Part shown: in pieces, positions 7,364-16,781 of the stretch
Position numbering within the stretch: position 1 is the first letter of the stretch
Layout: each line of letters begins with the position of its first letter
Assembly: GCF_014204975.1 (NCBI RefSeq)
Contig: NZ_JACHMM010000001.1
Span: 5,146,001-5,210,000, forward strand
Direction of reading: 5' to 3'
Length of the DNA stretch: 64,000 nt
Source of the DNA: Jiangella mangrovi
GTDB taxonomy: Bacteria > Actinomycetota > Actinomycetes > Jiangellales > Jiangellaceae
Translations under genes and position numbers: made by a program
Notes under the pieces: generated by a model
What the model was told of the DNA's origin: nothing
Databases searched by the model: none
What the model saw: the letters and a program-made list of their open reading frames with translations, nothing else

Positions 7364-9073
7364 TCACTTGGCGTCGGCGTAGCGGTCGGCGACGGCGACG
7401 CTCAGCGGGAACTGCACGGGGAAGTCGCCGAACAGCAGCCGGCCCGCCTCGGCCGCCGCGGCCCGGACCTCGTCGGCGACGGCGTCGGCGAGCGCCGCCG
7501 GGGTGTGCACGACCACCTCGTCGTGCAGGAAGAGGACGAGGTGCGGCCGCCCGGCGAACGGGGCCGGGACGCGCCCGGCCGCACCGCTGACGCCGTCGTC
7601 GATACCCAGCGCCCACAACCGCCGCCGGATCGACGCCAGCCAGCACATCGCCCACTCGGCGGCCGTGCCCTGGACGACGAAGTTGCGGGTGAACCGGCCC
7701 CACCCGCGCGAGTACGACCGGGCCTTCGCGACGTCGTCCTCGCCGGCGTCGTCCTGGTAGGCGCCGGCCTGCAGCTCGTGCCACGTGGCGCCCGGCGGCG
7801 GCGAGCTGCGCCCGAGGTGCGTCGTGACGATCTCTCCCCGCTCCCCCGCCCGCGCCGCCTCGTCGACGAACGCCAGCGACCGCGGGAACGCCTTGGCGAG
7901 CCGCGGTAGCACCTGGCCGCTGGACCCGGTGGTGCCGCCGTACATCGCGCCGAGCATGCCGACCTTCGCCAGCTCGCGCGTCGCCACCGCGCCGGACGCG
8001 ACGATGCCGGCGTACATGTCCGCGCCCCGGCCGTCGGGCCCGATGCCGGCCGCCGCCATGACCTCGTCGGCGGCCATGCCGGCGAGCACCCGCGGCTCCA
8101 GCTGCGCGGCGTCGGCGACGACGAAGGTCCAGCCGGGGTCGGCGACGACCGCGCCGCGCACGTTCTTCGGCAGCTGCAGCGCCCCGCCGCCGCTGGACGC
8201 CCACCGGCCGGTGACGACGCCGCCGACGACGTACTCGCTGCGGAACCGCCCGTCGCGCACCCACGCGTCGAGCCAGGTCCAGCCGTTGGCGGTGAGCAGC
8301 CGGTACAGCGACTTGTACTCCAGCAGCGGCTCGACGACGGGGTGGTCGATGTTCTCGAGCTCCCACTTGCGCAGCGTCCGCGCGCCGACCCCCGCGCGCT
8401 CCATGGCCTTGAGCAGGTCGCGGTGCGAGTCGGGGTTGAGGCTGGCCGGGGCGTCGATGGCGGCGCGGATGCGGCCGGCCAGCTCCTCGAGCTTCGCGGG
8501 CCGCTCGCCCAGCCGCGGCCGCGGCCCGAGCGCCTCGGTGAGGATCGCGTCGTGGACGTCGGCCAGCCAGGGCAGCCCGGTGTGGAACAGCTCGACCGCG
8601 ATCAGCGCGCCCGCCGACTCCGCCGCCAGCAGCAGCCGCAGCCGCCCGCTCGCGGCCGACGCGGCGACGACCTCGTTCTGTAGCCGGAGCTCGGCGACGG
8701 GGTCCGGCTCGGCCGCGGTCTCCTTCCGCTCGCCCGGGCCGCCGAACAACATGGCCGGCGCGTCGGCGGCGGCGATCAGCGTCGTCGGGTTCATGAGGTC
8801 CCACGGGCCGGGCGCCGCTGTTTCGTCGTCGCCCGACGGCCAGTCGGTGAGCGCCGACTGCCGCAGGATCCGGTGCGAGAGCCGCAGGTCGTGGGCCCGC
8901 TCGACCCGCACCCCCGCGGCGAGCAGCCCCGGGTACCACCGGTTGGTGTCGTCCCAGGTCCAGCGCGCCTCCGCGGCTGTCTCGCGGACGACGGCGGGCA
9001 GCTCGCCCGCCGCGACCCGCCGCTCGCCGACACGGACGGTGCCATCGGGCTCGGGGACGACGACGGGCTGCAC
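7364..9073 (-). CDS. Bifunctional 3'-5' exonuclease/DNA polymerase (family A)
   Basis: A 569-aa Pol I-like protein without a 5' nuclease domain. Polymerase motif A reads VVADAAQLEPRVL (DxxQxEPR), motif B RELAKVGMLGAMYG (in place of RxxxKxxxFGxxYG) and motif C LHDEVVVH with the catalytic HDE. The template-binding segment TGRWASSGGGALQLPKN is also present. The N-terminal third is a degenerate exonuclease-like domain. The GTG at 9071-9073 is favoured because upstream in-frame sequence overlaps the divergent hexosaminidase and has no family resemblance. Such actinobacterial proteins coexist with PolA and probably act in repair. Confidence 0.85.
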   Translation of the reverse strand: MQPVVVPEPDGTVRVGERRVAAGELPAVVRETAAEARWTWDDTNRWYPGLLAAGVRVERAHDLRLSHRILRQSALTDWPSGDDETAAPGPWDLMNPTTLIAAADAPAMLFGGPGERKETAAEPDPVAELRLQNEVVAASAASGRLRLLLAAESAGALIAVELFHTGLPWLADVHDAILTEALGPRPRLGERPAKLEELAGRIRAAIDAPASLNPDSHRDLLKAMERAGVGARTLRKWELENIDHPVVEPLLEYKSLYRLLTANGWTWLDAWVRDGRFRSEYVVGGVVTGRWASSGGGALQLPKNVRGAVVADPGWTFVVADAAQLEPRVLAGMAADEVMAAAGIGPDGRGADMYAGIVASGAVATRELAKVGMLGAMYGGTTGSSGQVLPRLAKAFPRSLAFVDEAARAGERGEIVTTHLGRSSPPPGATWHELQAGAYQDDAGEDDVAKARSYSRGWGRFTRNFVVQGTAAEWAMCWLASIRRRLWALGIDDGVSGAAGRVPAPFAGRPHLVLFLHDEVVVHTPAALADAVADEVRAAAAEAGRLLFGDFPVQFPLSVAVADRYADAK

Positions 9074-9127
9074 CCGCTCATCTTCCCGCCCGGCACCGAC
9101 AGGTCGCGCCGTGACATCCTGCAGCGC

Positions 9128-10633
9128 GTGACCGATCTCGTCCCGCTGCCGTTGACCCACGACCCTCGACCCGGCGTGTTCGCCGCTGGACCCGGCCTGG
9201 TCATCGGTGCCGACGGCGACGCCCAGCCGGCCGCACGGTTGCTGCACGACGCGGTGCGCGGCGCGGGGGTCGTCCCTGCCGACGACCCCGCCGCCTCCGT
9301 CGTCCTGCGGCTGACCGAACCCGTTCTCGGCAGCCCCGAGGGCTACCGGCTCACCGTCGCGCCCGACCGGGTGTTGATCGAGGGCGGCACCCCCGCGGCG
9401 CTGGCCCGCGCCGTCCAGACGTTCCGCCAGCTGCTGCTGTCTTCACCCGCACCCGGAAATGCTGTCGGCTGCTGCCTCGTCGAGGACGCGCCCCGCTTCC
9501 GCTGGCGCGGCGTCCATCTGGACGTCGCGCGGCACTTCATGCCGGTGTCGTTCGTGCTGAAGCTGATCGACGTCGCGGCGCTGCACCGGCTCAACGTGCT
9601 GCACCTGCACCTGACCGACGACCAGGGCTGGCGCCTCGAGGTGCCGTCGCGGCCGCGGCTCACCGAGGTCGGCGCCTGGCGAGCCGAGACCGTCGTCGGC
9701 AAGAACACCGGCGAGTACGACGGCACCCCGCACGGCGGCTTCTACACCGTCGACGACCTGCGCGAGATCGTCGCCTACGCCGCCCGGCGGCACGTCACCG
9801 TCGTCCCCGAGATCGACCTGCCCGGCCATGTCCAGGCGGCGCTGGCCGCGTACCCGGAGCTCGGCAACACCGGCGAGCCGGTCGAGGTGCGCCGCACCTG
9901 GGGCATCTCCGACCACGTGCTGGCGCCCACCGACGAGGCGCTCGGCTTCGCCCGCGAGGTGCTGCGGGCCGTCCTCGACGTCTTCCCGAGCCCGTGGATC
10001 CACCTCGGCGGCGACGAGGTCCCGCGCACCGAGTGGCGCGCCAGCCCAGCCGCCGCCGCCCGTGCCGCCGAGCTGGGGCTGGGCTCGGTCGACGAGCTGC
10101 AGAGCTGGTTCCTGCGCGCACTCCACGACGACGTGACCGCGGCCGGCCGGCGGGTGGTCGGCTGGGACGAGGTCGTCGACGACGGCGGCATGCCCGCGGA
10201 CACCGTCGTCATGGCCTGGCGGAACCTCGCGAAGGGCGGCGAGGCGCTCGCGGCCGGCCACGAGGTCGTGCTGGCCCCGTGCGAGGTGACCTACCTCGAC
10301 TACTACCAGGCCGCCGGCCCGGACGAGCCGCTCGCCGCCGGCCCCGTCGTCACCGTCGACGACGTCGCGGCCTGGGACCCGGTGGCCGGCCTCGACCCCG
10401 CACTGCTCGGGCGGGTGCTCGGGGTGCAGGGCCAGCTCTGGACCGAGTACATGCCCACCCCCGACGCCGTCGAGTACCAGGCCTTCCCGCGGCTCGCCGC
10501 CCTGGCCGAGGTGGGGTGGACGGCGGCCGCTCGCCGCGACCCCGCGGACCTGCTGCGCCGGCTGCGCGCCCACGAGCGGCGCCTCGACGCCCTCGACGTC
10601 CACTACCGGCCGCTCGACGGGCCGCGCGCCTAG
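9128..10633 (+). CDS. Beta-N-acetylhexosaminidase, glycoside hydrolase family 20
   Basis: A 501-aa enzyme that removes terminal beta-linked GlcNAc/GalNAc, for example from chitin or wall fragments. The N-terminal GH20b domain (to about residue 115) is followed by the catalytic barrel starting at RFRWRGVHLDVARHFMP. The substrate-assisted catalytic Asp-Glu pair lies in HLGGDEVPRTEW. Other family blocks are LHLTDDQGWRLE, EIDLPGHVQAALAAYPELG and the C-terminal GVQGQLWTEY. The GTG start at 9128 is used because no signal peptide is seen with any start; the enzyme is apparently cytoplasmic. The neighbouring SDR gene follows after 10 bp. Confidence 0.92.
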   Translation: MTDLVPLPLTHDPRPGVFAAGPGLVIGADGDAQPAARLLHDAVRGAGVVPADDPAASVVLRLTEPVLGSPEGYRLTVAPDRVLIEGGTPAALARAVQTFRQLLLSSPAPGNAVGCCLVEDAPRFRWRGVHLDVARHFMPVSFVLKLIDVAALHRLNVLHLHLTDDQGWRLEVPSRPRLTEVGAWRAETVVGKNTGEYDGTPHGGFYTVDDLREIVAYAARRHVTVVPEIDLPGHVQAALAAYPELGNTGEPVEVRRTWGISDHVLAPTDEALGFAREVLRAVLDVFPSPWIHLGGDEVPRTEWRASPAAAARAAELGLGSVDELQSWFLRALHDDVTAAGRRVVGWDEVVDDGGMPADTVVMAWRNLAKGGEALAAGHEVVLAPCEVTYLDYYQAAGPDEPLAAGPVVTVDDVAAWDPVAGLDPALLGRVLGVQGQLWTEYMPTPDAVEYQAFPRLAALAEVGWTAAARRDPADLLRRLRAHERRLDALDVHYRPLDGPRA

Positions 10634-10643
10634 GGTGTGAGCC

Positions 10644-11471
10644 ATGGCGGATCCCCTCTTCTCGGTCGCGGACAAGGTCGTCGCCGTCTCCGGCGGGCTC
10701 GGGCAGATCGGCGCGGAGTTCGTGCGCGCGTTCCACGAGCGCGACGCCAGGGTGGCGGTCCTCTCCCGCGATGTCGACCCCGAGCGGGCCCGGTCCGTGC
10801 TCGGCGACCTCGCGGGCAGTGACCGGCTCGCGCTGGTCCCCGTCGACGTCACTGAGAAGGAGGCCGTCGAGGCGGCGCTGGCGAGCATCGAGGAGCTCTG
10901 GGACGTCCCCGACGCGCTGATCAACAATGCCGGTCTCGACACCCAGCCGAGCGCGCCGGCGCAGGCGTCCGGTCCGTTCGAGGACTTCCCCGAGGAGCTC
11001 TTCCGGGAGGTCGTCGACGTCGACCTGGTCGGCACGTTCCTCATGACGCAGGCCTTCGGCGCCGCGATGCGCCGGGTCGGCAAGTCCGGTTCCATCGTCA
11101 ACGTCGGCTCGATCTACGGCCTGGTCTCGCCGGTCCAGGAGATCTACGCCCATCTCGGGGCCGAGACCGGCGTCCCGTTCGTCAAGCCGGTTGCCGCCAG
11201 CGCCGCGAAGGCCGGCATCTACAACCTCACCCGCTACTGCGCCACCTACTGGGCGCAGCACGGCATCCGCGTCAACACCCTCACCCCGGCCGGCGTCGCC
11301 CGCGACACCCAGGACGCGCAGTTCCAGGCCAACTACACCGCGCGCATCCCCATCGGGCGCATGGCCGAGGCCGACGAGTACAACGGCGCCGCGATCTTCC
11401 TGGTCGCCGACGCGTCGCGCTACATGACCGGCGCCAACCTCGTCGTCGACGGCGGCTGGACGGCCTGGTAG
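10644..11471 (+). CDS. SDR-family oxidoreductase lacking the catalytic tyrosine
   Basis: A 275-aa Rossmann protein with cofactor motif SGGLGQIG (about 16-23), NNAG at 94-97, catalytic-type Ser in NVGSIYG (Ser156) and the C-terminal VVDGGW block. The active site should read YxxxK, but the codons at about 11194-11211 give AASAAK, so Lys189 is kept and Ala185 replaces Tyr. The nearest tyrosines (168, 193) are out of register. It may be inactive, use another acid, or have a binding role. The start lies 7 nt after a TAGGGT -10-like hexamer, so a leaderless transcript is plausible; the gene also follows the hexosaminidase directly. Confidence 0.82.
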   Translation: MADPLFSVADKVVAVSGGLGQIGAEFVRAFHERDARVAVLSRDVDPERARSVLGDLAGSDRLALVPVDVTEKEAVEAALASIEELWDVPDALINNAGLDTQPSAPAQASGPFEDFPEELFREVVDVDLVGTFLMTQAFGAAMRRVGKSGSIVNVGSIYGLVSPVQEIYAHLGAETGVPFVKPVAASAAKAGIYNLTRYCATYWAQHGIRVNTLTPAGVARDTQDAQFQANYTARIPIGRMAEADEYNGAAIFLVADASRYMTGANLVVDGGWTAW

Positions 11472-11476
11472 CGCCG

Positions 11477-12124
11477 CTACGCGGCGGGAGCCCGCGCTGC
11501 CTGCAGGCTGCGCGTGTACAGCAGGACGGCGACGACGAACAGCAGCAGCCCGATCGGCCCGAAGGGCGGCGGGTGCGCCGAGATCAGGAACGCGCTCACG
11601 ATGAGCAGGACCGGAACCGAGACCGGCACGGACACGCCGGGCTGTCCTCGCAGCGCGATCCCGGCCGCGACCATCGTCGTGAGCAGCGCGAGGTTCCCGA
11701 CGGCGACGAAGACGCCGAAGTCGCGGACCAGGATGCTCTCGGTGAAGTCGTTGACGATCTCCTCCCCCGTGGCGCGCTCGTCGGCGGGGAGATCCTCGAC
11801 GTCCTTCACGAGGATGCCCGTGCCGATGCCCAGCAGCACCTCCCACGCGACGTAGAACAGCGCGAAGACCGGCGCCGCGATCCGGCAGACGGTGGCCGCC
11901 CTGCTCTCGATCCCGCGGACGAGCAGGAGGATCGCTCCGGCCATCAGCGGGATGAAGAGCATCATCCCGATGTGGACGACGAGCCAGCGGTCGGCGTGGC
12001 CCTGCACGCCGGCGTAGTACTCGTCCTCACCGCCGACGGGGTGGAAGAGCAGGAGCACCGCCCAGGCGAGCGGCACCCCGATCAGGTAGCCGAATTCACC
12101 GCGAGAGAACCGGGTCGAGTCCAT
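11477..12124 (-). CDS. Multi-pass membrane protein of unknown function
   Basis: A 215-aa protein with about six hydrophobic helices (LIGVPLAWAVLLLFHPVG, then VVHIGMMLFIPLMAGAILLL and later segments) and a charged central loop around residues 107-130 (VKDVEDLPADERATGEEIV). The ATG at 12122-12124 is preceded by AAGGGGG. No catalytic motif is recognised; the pattern resembles small DUF-type inner-membrane proteins. The gene converges on the SDR and is divergent from the LAL regulator gene. Confidence 0.7.
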   Translation of the reverse strand: MDSTRFSRGEFGYLIGVPLAWAVLLLFHPVGGEDEYYAGVQGHADRWLVVHIGMMLFIPLMAGAILLLVRGIESRAATVCRIAAPVFALFYVAWEVLLGIGTGILVKDVEDLPADERATGEEIVNDFTESILVRDFGVFVAVGNLALLTTMVAAGIALRGQPGVSVPVSVPVLLIVSAFLISAHPPPFGPIGLLLFVVAVLLYTRSLQAARAPAA

Positions 12125-12243
12125 GACGACCCCCTTGCCTTGACGAGAAGCCGCGACCCTACGGCCGACGCGAGTGCGGGTCACCGGGTCGAAGGTCCCG
12201 AGATAGTCCGGCCCATCGTCGGCTGCGGCCGCCGGCGCACTCG

Positions 12244-12249
12244 TATGCT
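12244..12249 (+). promoter_or_regulatory. -10 hexamer of a leaderless promoter for the LAL gene
   Basis: TATGCT ends 6 nt before the ATG at 12256, so transcription would start at or next to the start codon. No clear Shine-Dalgarno or -35 box is seen. Confidence 0.5.
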
Positions 12250-12255
12250 CCTCGC

Positions 12256-14863
12256 ATGGTCGTCCTGGCCACGAAGCTGCACGTCCCGGCGCCGCGCCGG
12301 GCGCTCGTGCCGCGGCCGCGCCTGACGTCGCGGCTCGAGGCGACGGGGCGGGCCGACGGGGCGGGGCGGGCCCGGCTGACGCTGGTCGCGGCGCCGGCGG
12401 GCTTCGGGAAGACGACGCTGCTGGGCCAGTGGCTCGCGGCCGCCGGGCCGCGGCTGCGGGTCGCCTGGGTCTCGCTCGACGACGGCGACAACGACCCCGC
12501 CCGGTTCCTCGCCCATGTGACGGCGGCGCTCGGCTCGCCGGTCGCGCCCGGACCCGCGGGCACGATCCCCACGGACGCGGTGCTGACCGGTCTGGTCAAC
12601 GAGATCGACGGGCTGGACGGCGAGACCGTGCTGGTGCTCGACGACTATCACGTGATCGAGGCGGCGGCCGTCCACGACGCGACGGCGTTCCTGGTCGAGC
12701 ACGCGCCGCCGCGGCTGGGGGTCGCGATCGCGACCCGCGCGGACCCGCCGCTGCCGCTGGCCCGGCTCCGCGTCCGGGACGAGCTCGTCGAGGTGCGCGC
12801 GGCCGACCTGCGCTTCACCCCCGACGAGGCCGAGGCGTTCCTCACCGAGGTGATGGCGCTGGACCTGAGCCCGGTCCACGTCACCGCCCTCGGCGAGCGG
12901 ACGGAGGGCTGGGCCGCCGGGCTGCAGCTGGCCGGGCTCTCGCTGCGCGGCCGGTCCGACGCGGGCGCGTTCGTCGACGCGTTCACCGGCAGCCACCGGT
13001 TCGTCCTCGACTACCTCGTCGAGGAGGTCCTGCGCCGCCAGCCCGAAGAGGTCCGGCGGTTCCTCCTCGACACCGCGGTGCTGCGCGGCCTGACGGGGTC
13101 GCTGTGCGACGCGCTGACCGGCGGATCCGGCGGGCACCAGATGCTCGAGACGCTCGAGCGGGCCGGTCTGTTCGTCGTCCCGCTCGACGAGCGGCGCGAG
13201 TGGTATCGCTACCACCAGCTGTTCGCCGACGCCCTCAGGGCGCGGCTGACCGCCGCGGATCCGGAGCGGGTCGCCGTCCTGCACCGCGCCGCCGGCGCGT
13301 GGTGCGCCGAACACGGGCTCCTCGACGACGCCGTGCGGCACGCCCTGGCCGGCGCCGACCCCTCGCGGGCCGCCGACCTGGTCGAGCGAGCCCTGCCCGA
13401 GGTCCGCCGGCGACGGCAGGACTGGATGCTGCGCCGCTGGCTCACCGCGATCCCCGACGACGTGGTCAGGCGGCGGCCGGTCCTGAGCGTGAGCGTCGCG
13501 TGGACCCGGCTGGTCGACGGCGACCTCGACGGCGTCGAGGCGCGGCTGCTCGACGCCGAGCGGGCACTGGAGACGGGCGGCACGGCCGAGCCGGGCGAGC
13601 CGCCCGGCGACCCCGAGGAGCTGCGGACCCTCCCCGCCTCCATCGAGGTCTACCGGGCGTCGGCGGCCCAGGCCCGGGGCGACATCGCGGGCAGCGTGGA
13701 GCACGCGCGCCGCGCCCTCGCGCTGGCCGCCCCGGACGACCACGTCGCCCGGGGCGGCGCCGCGGGCTTCCTCGGCCTCGCCGCCTGGGCGAGCGGCGAT
13801 CTCGTCGACGCCGTCGACACCTTCACGACGGCGGTACACAGCCTGCGTGCGGCCGGCAACCTGACCGACGCCCTCGGCGGGACCGTCGTCCTGGCCGGCC
13901 TGCAGGTCGCCCGCGGGCAACCGGGCGAGGCCCGCCGGCTCTACGAACAGGCGCTCGCGACGGCGTCGACGATGGCCGGCCCGGCACCGACGACCATCGG
14001 CGACCTGCAGGTCGGGCTCGCCGACGTGCTGCGCGAGCAGGGTGAGCTGACGGCGGCCGAGGAGCACCTGCGGGCGGCCGAGGAGCTCGGCGAGGCCGGC
14101 ACGCTCATCGAGAACCGGCACCGGTGGTTCCTCGCACTGGCCGGGGTGCGGCGGGCGCAGGGCGACCTCACCGGAGCGGCCGAGCTGATCGACCGGGCGG
14201 AGGCCCTCTACCTGCGCGGCTTCGGTCCGCCGGTGCGGCCCATCGCGGCGCAGCGAGCCCGCGTGTGGATCGCCCAGGGCCGGCTCGCCGACGCGCGGGC
14301 GTGGGCGCGCGAGCACGAGGTCACGCAGGGCGACGCCGTCACGTACCTGGCCGAGTTCGGGCTGCTCACGCTCGCCCGGCTGCTGCTCGCCGAGGGCCGG
14401 ACCCACGAGGCCGCCGCCCTGCTCGACCGCGTCCTCGCCCACGCCGAGCCGCGCGGACACGACGAGACGGTGGCCGAGGTGCTCGTGCTGCAGGCCCTGG
14501 CCCAGCAGGCTCCCGACCGTCCCGGCGAGGCGCAGGAACGGCTCGCGCTCGCGCTGGCCCGCGCCGTTCCGGCCGGGTACGTGCGGCTGTTCCTCGACGA
14601 GGGGCCGCCCATGGTGGAGCTGCTCCGGGCTGCCGCACTCCGGCCGGACTCAGCCGATCACGCGCGGCGGCTGCTCGCCACCGCTCAGGACGACCCAGGC
14701 CCCGTCGGCGATCAGGACAGCGACGGCCTGAGCCGGCGGGAGCTCGAGGTCCTCCGTCTGCTCGCCACGAACCTGACCGGGCCCGAAGCACATCTTCACC
14801 AAGCTCGGCGTCAACACCCGGCGGGCGGCGGTCGGCCGCGCCGCCGACCTCGGGCTGCTCTGA
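12256..14863 (+). pseudogene. LuxR/LAL (MalT-like) regulator with a deleted DNA-binding HTH
   Basis: The protein begins as a normal large ATP-binding LuxR regulator: Walker A APAGFGKTT (about residues 47-55), Walker B-like LVLDDYH, a winged-helix region and a long TPR-like helical array to about residue 800. The C-terminal LuxR HTH starts correctly with LSRRELEVLRLLATNLTGPE. Sequence then jumps at 14785-14788 into another frame that encodes the end of a LuxR HTH (KHIFTKLGVNTRRAAVGRA) and stops at 14861-14863. By comparison with the family, about 50 bp covering the recognition helix are missing. Read without a shift, the frame runs on into the next gene. It is a disrupted gene unless the sequence is wrong there. 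Confidence 0.75.
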
Positions 14864-14869
14864 GCCGGA

Positions 14870-14926
14870 TCACCACGCACCTCACCACATCTGGTGATGT
14901 GCGCTCACCACGTCCGTTCCTAGCGT
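14870..14926 (+). promoter_or_regulatory. Operator cluster and promoter of the membrane-protein/GNAT/ECF42 operon
   Basis: TCACCA-CATC-TGGTGA is a perfect dyad at 14882-14897, with further TCACCA copies at 14870-14875 and 14905-14910. A TAGCGT -10-like hexamer follows at 14921-14926. The site lies just behind the damaged LAL regulator gene and in front of the gene at 14975, so it is a candidate binding site for that regulator. Confidence 0.45.
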
Positions 14927-14974
14927 CGAGGGGTCCGCCGGCACCGGCCGGCGAAGGAGCCGAGGAGCACCGTC

Positions 14975-15655
14975 ATGACCGTCACCCCAGCCGCCCTCAC
15001 CAGGACCGCCGGCCTCTGCGCCGCCGCCTCCGGCCTGATCTACGGCCTCATCCAGTTCATCCACCCCGACGAGACGCTCGAGGTCGTCGGGACCGGCGCC
15101 TGGGCGTTCACCTCGTTCCTGACGATGGTGATGGCCGTCCTGGGGCTGGCCGGCCTGACCGGCCTCTACCTCCGGCAGGTGCGCGCGGCCGGCGTCCTCG
15201 GCCTCGTCGGGTACCTGTTCCTGGGCGGCTTCTACCTGACGGTGGTCTCCTTCTCGCTCATCGAGGTCCTCGTCCTCCCCGAGCTCACCGACGACGCCCC
15301 GCGCTTCGTGACCAGCTTCCTCGGCATCTTCGCCGGCGAGGACACCGGAGACCTGGGCGCCGTGACGGTGGCCAACCCCGTCGCCGCGGTCCTCTACCTC
15401 GCCGGCGGCGTCTGCTTCGGCATCGCGTCGTTCCGCGCCCGGATCCTGTCGCGCTGGGCCTCGGTCCTGCTGGCGGCGGGCACGACGGCGGCCCTCGCCG
15501 TCCCGCTCCTCCCGCACGCCGCCGCCCGCATGGCCGCTATCCCCGTCGGCGTAGCGCTGATCGGGCTCGGCATCGCGCTGTGGCGGGACCCGCGCCCGGC
15601 GGGTGGTGCCGCTGACGCCGTCGCCGCCCGGCCCGATACGCTCGGCGTTCGATGA
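14975..15655 (+). CDS. Six-TM membrane protein of unknown function
   Basis: A 226-aa protein with about six hydrophobic helices. Among them are AGLCAAASGLIYGLIQF, FLTMVMAVLGLAGLTGLY, GLVGYLFLGGFYLTVVSF and a C-terminal AAIPVGVALIGLGIALW. A GAAGGAGCCGAGGAG ribosome site precedes the ATG. The stop overlaps the start of the GNAT gene (ATGA), so it heads a four-gene coupled operon ending in an ECF42 sigma factor. Function unknown; LAL regulator genes are often next to such genes in actinomycetes. Confidence 0.72.
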   Translation: MTVTPAALTRTAGLCAAASGLIYGLIQFIHPDETLEVVGTGAWAFTSFLTMVMAVLGLAGLTGLYLRQVRAAGVLGLVGYLFLGGFYLTVVSFSLIEVLVLPELTDDAPRFVTSFLGIFAGEDTGDLGAVTVANPVAAVLYLAGGVCFGIASFRARILSRWASVLLAAGTTAALAVPLLPHAAARMAAIPVGVALIGLGIALWRDPRPAGGAADAVAARPDTLGVR

Positions 15656-16449
15656 GCATCTACGAGTTCCGGGTCGACGGCCACGTCGACGAGCACTGGG
15701 CCACGCAGCTCGGCGGCCTGCGCCCCGACCACCACGGCGACGGCTCCACGACGCTGACCGGCCCGGTCGCCGACCAGGCCGAGCTGCACGGCCTGCTGGC
15801 ACGGCTGCGCGACCTCGGCACCACGCTGCTGTCGGTCCGGGCGGTCCCCGAACCGGCGGCGGCGCTGCGGAAGCTCGACTGGCCGGCCCGGACCGAGCGG
15901 CTCGTCCTGCGTCCCGGGACGGCGGACGACGCCGACGCCGTCTTCGCCTACCGGCGGCTCGAGCAGGTGGCCCGGTGGATCACCGAGCTCCCCGTCGACG
16001 AGGACGTCTTCCGGACCCGGTTCGCCACACCCCAACGGCTGGCCGACACGCTGATCGTCGAGCACGACGGTCGGGTCATCGGCGACCTCATGCTCCGGGT
16101 CGAGGACGCCTGGGCCCAGGCCGAGGTCGCCGACGGCGGCCGCGGCGTCCAGGCCGAGCTGGGCTGGGTCTTCGACCCGGCCCAGCAGGGCCACGGCTAC
16201 GCCACCGAGGCGGTGCGCGAGCTGCTGCGGATCTGCTTCGACGGGCTCGGCCTGCGTCGCGTCAGCGCCCTCTGCTTCGCCGACAACGAGCCGTCGTGGC
16301 GGCTCATGGAGCGCGTCGGCATGCGCCGCGAGGAGCACAACGTCCGCGAGTCCCTGCACCGCTCCGGCGAGTGGCTCGACGGCTTCGGCTACGCCCTGCT
16401 CGCCGACGAGTGGAAGGCGGCGGCGGGAGTGCAAGACTCAGGCGCATGA
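15652..16449 (+). CDS. GNAT-family N-acetyltransferase (RimJ/RimL-like) with extra N-terminal domain
   Basis: A 265-aa protein. Residues 1-75 form a small alpha/beta domain (MSIYEFRVDGHVDE...), and residues about 80-250 are a GNAT domain beginning TERLVLRPGTADDADAVF. The acetyl-CoA loop is DPAQQGHGYATEAVRELL, and the C-terminal strand-turn DNEPSWRLMERVGMRRE is typical of RimJ/RimL-type enzymes. The substrate is unknown. It overlaps its neighbours by 4 bp on both sides (ATGA), and a TACGCT -10-like hexamer at 15637-15642 hints at an internal promoter. Confidence 0.85.
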   Translation: MSIYEFRVDGHVDEHWATQLGGLRPDHHGDGSTTLTGPVADQAELHGLLARLRDLGTTLLSVRAVPEPAAALRKLDWPARTERLVLRPGTADDADAVFAYRRLEQVARWITELPVDEDVFRTRFATPQRLADTLIVEHDGRVIGDLMLRVEDAWAQAEVADGGRGVQAELGWVFDPAQQGHGYATEAVRELLRICFDGLGLRRVSALCFADNEPSWRLMERVGMRREEHNVRESLHRSGEWLDGFGYALLADEWKAAAGVQDSGA

Positions 16450-16781
16450 GATACATGCTGCTGATCTGCGACGACGAGACCCGGATGCCGAGCCAGGCCG
16501 AGATGGCCGCCGATCCCGTCCACCAGGCGTGGGAGGCCGACCTGCAGCGACGCGACGCCGAGCGCCTCGGTGTGCGGCTGCGGCCGGTCGCCGACGCCAC
16601 GACGGTCCGGGTCCGCGACGGCGAGACGCTCGTCGCCGACGGGCCGTTCGCCGAGACGAAGGACTTCGTCGGCGGCGTCGTCCTGATCGAGTGCGCCGAC
16701 CTCGACGAGGCCATCGCCATCGCGTCGGGGCACCCGTACGCGCAGTGGGGCAGCGTCGAGATCCGCCCCGTCTGGGAATGA
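16446..16781 (+). CDS. DGPF (YCII-related) domain protein
   Basis: A 111-aa ferredoxin-like fold protein with MRYMLLICDDE at the N-terminus, the DGPFAETKDFVGG signature at about residues 59-71, and the C-terminal HPYAQWGSVEIRPVWE. DGPF proteins are the standard genomic partners of ECF42 sigma factors, and the sigma gene overlaps this stop by 4 bp. The biochemical role of DGPF proteins is not established. Confidence 0.9.
   Translation: MRYMLLICDDETRMPSQAEMAADPVHQAWEADLQRRDAERLGVRLRPVADATTVRVRDGETLVADGPFAETKDFVGGVVLIECADLDEAIAIASGHPYAQWGSVEIRPVWE

Noticed and set aside
12256..15615. An apparent 1119-aa protein joining the LAL regulator to the following membrane-protein region
   Set aside because: After 14788 the frame reads low-complexity shadow of the next gene. 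The true HTH end is in another frame and stops at 14863, so this is a deletion/frameshift artefact, not a fusion.
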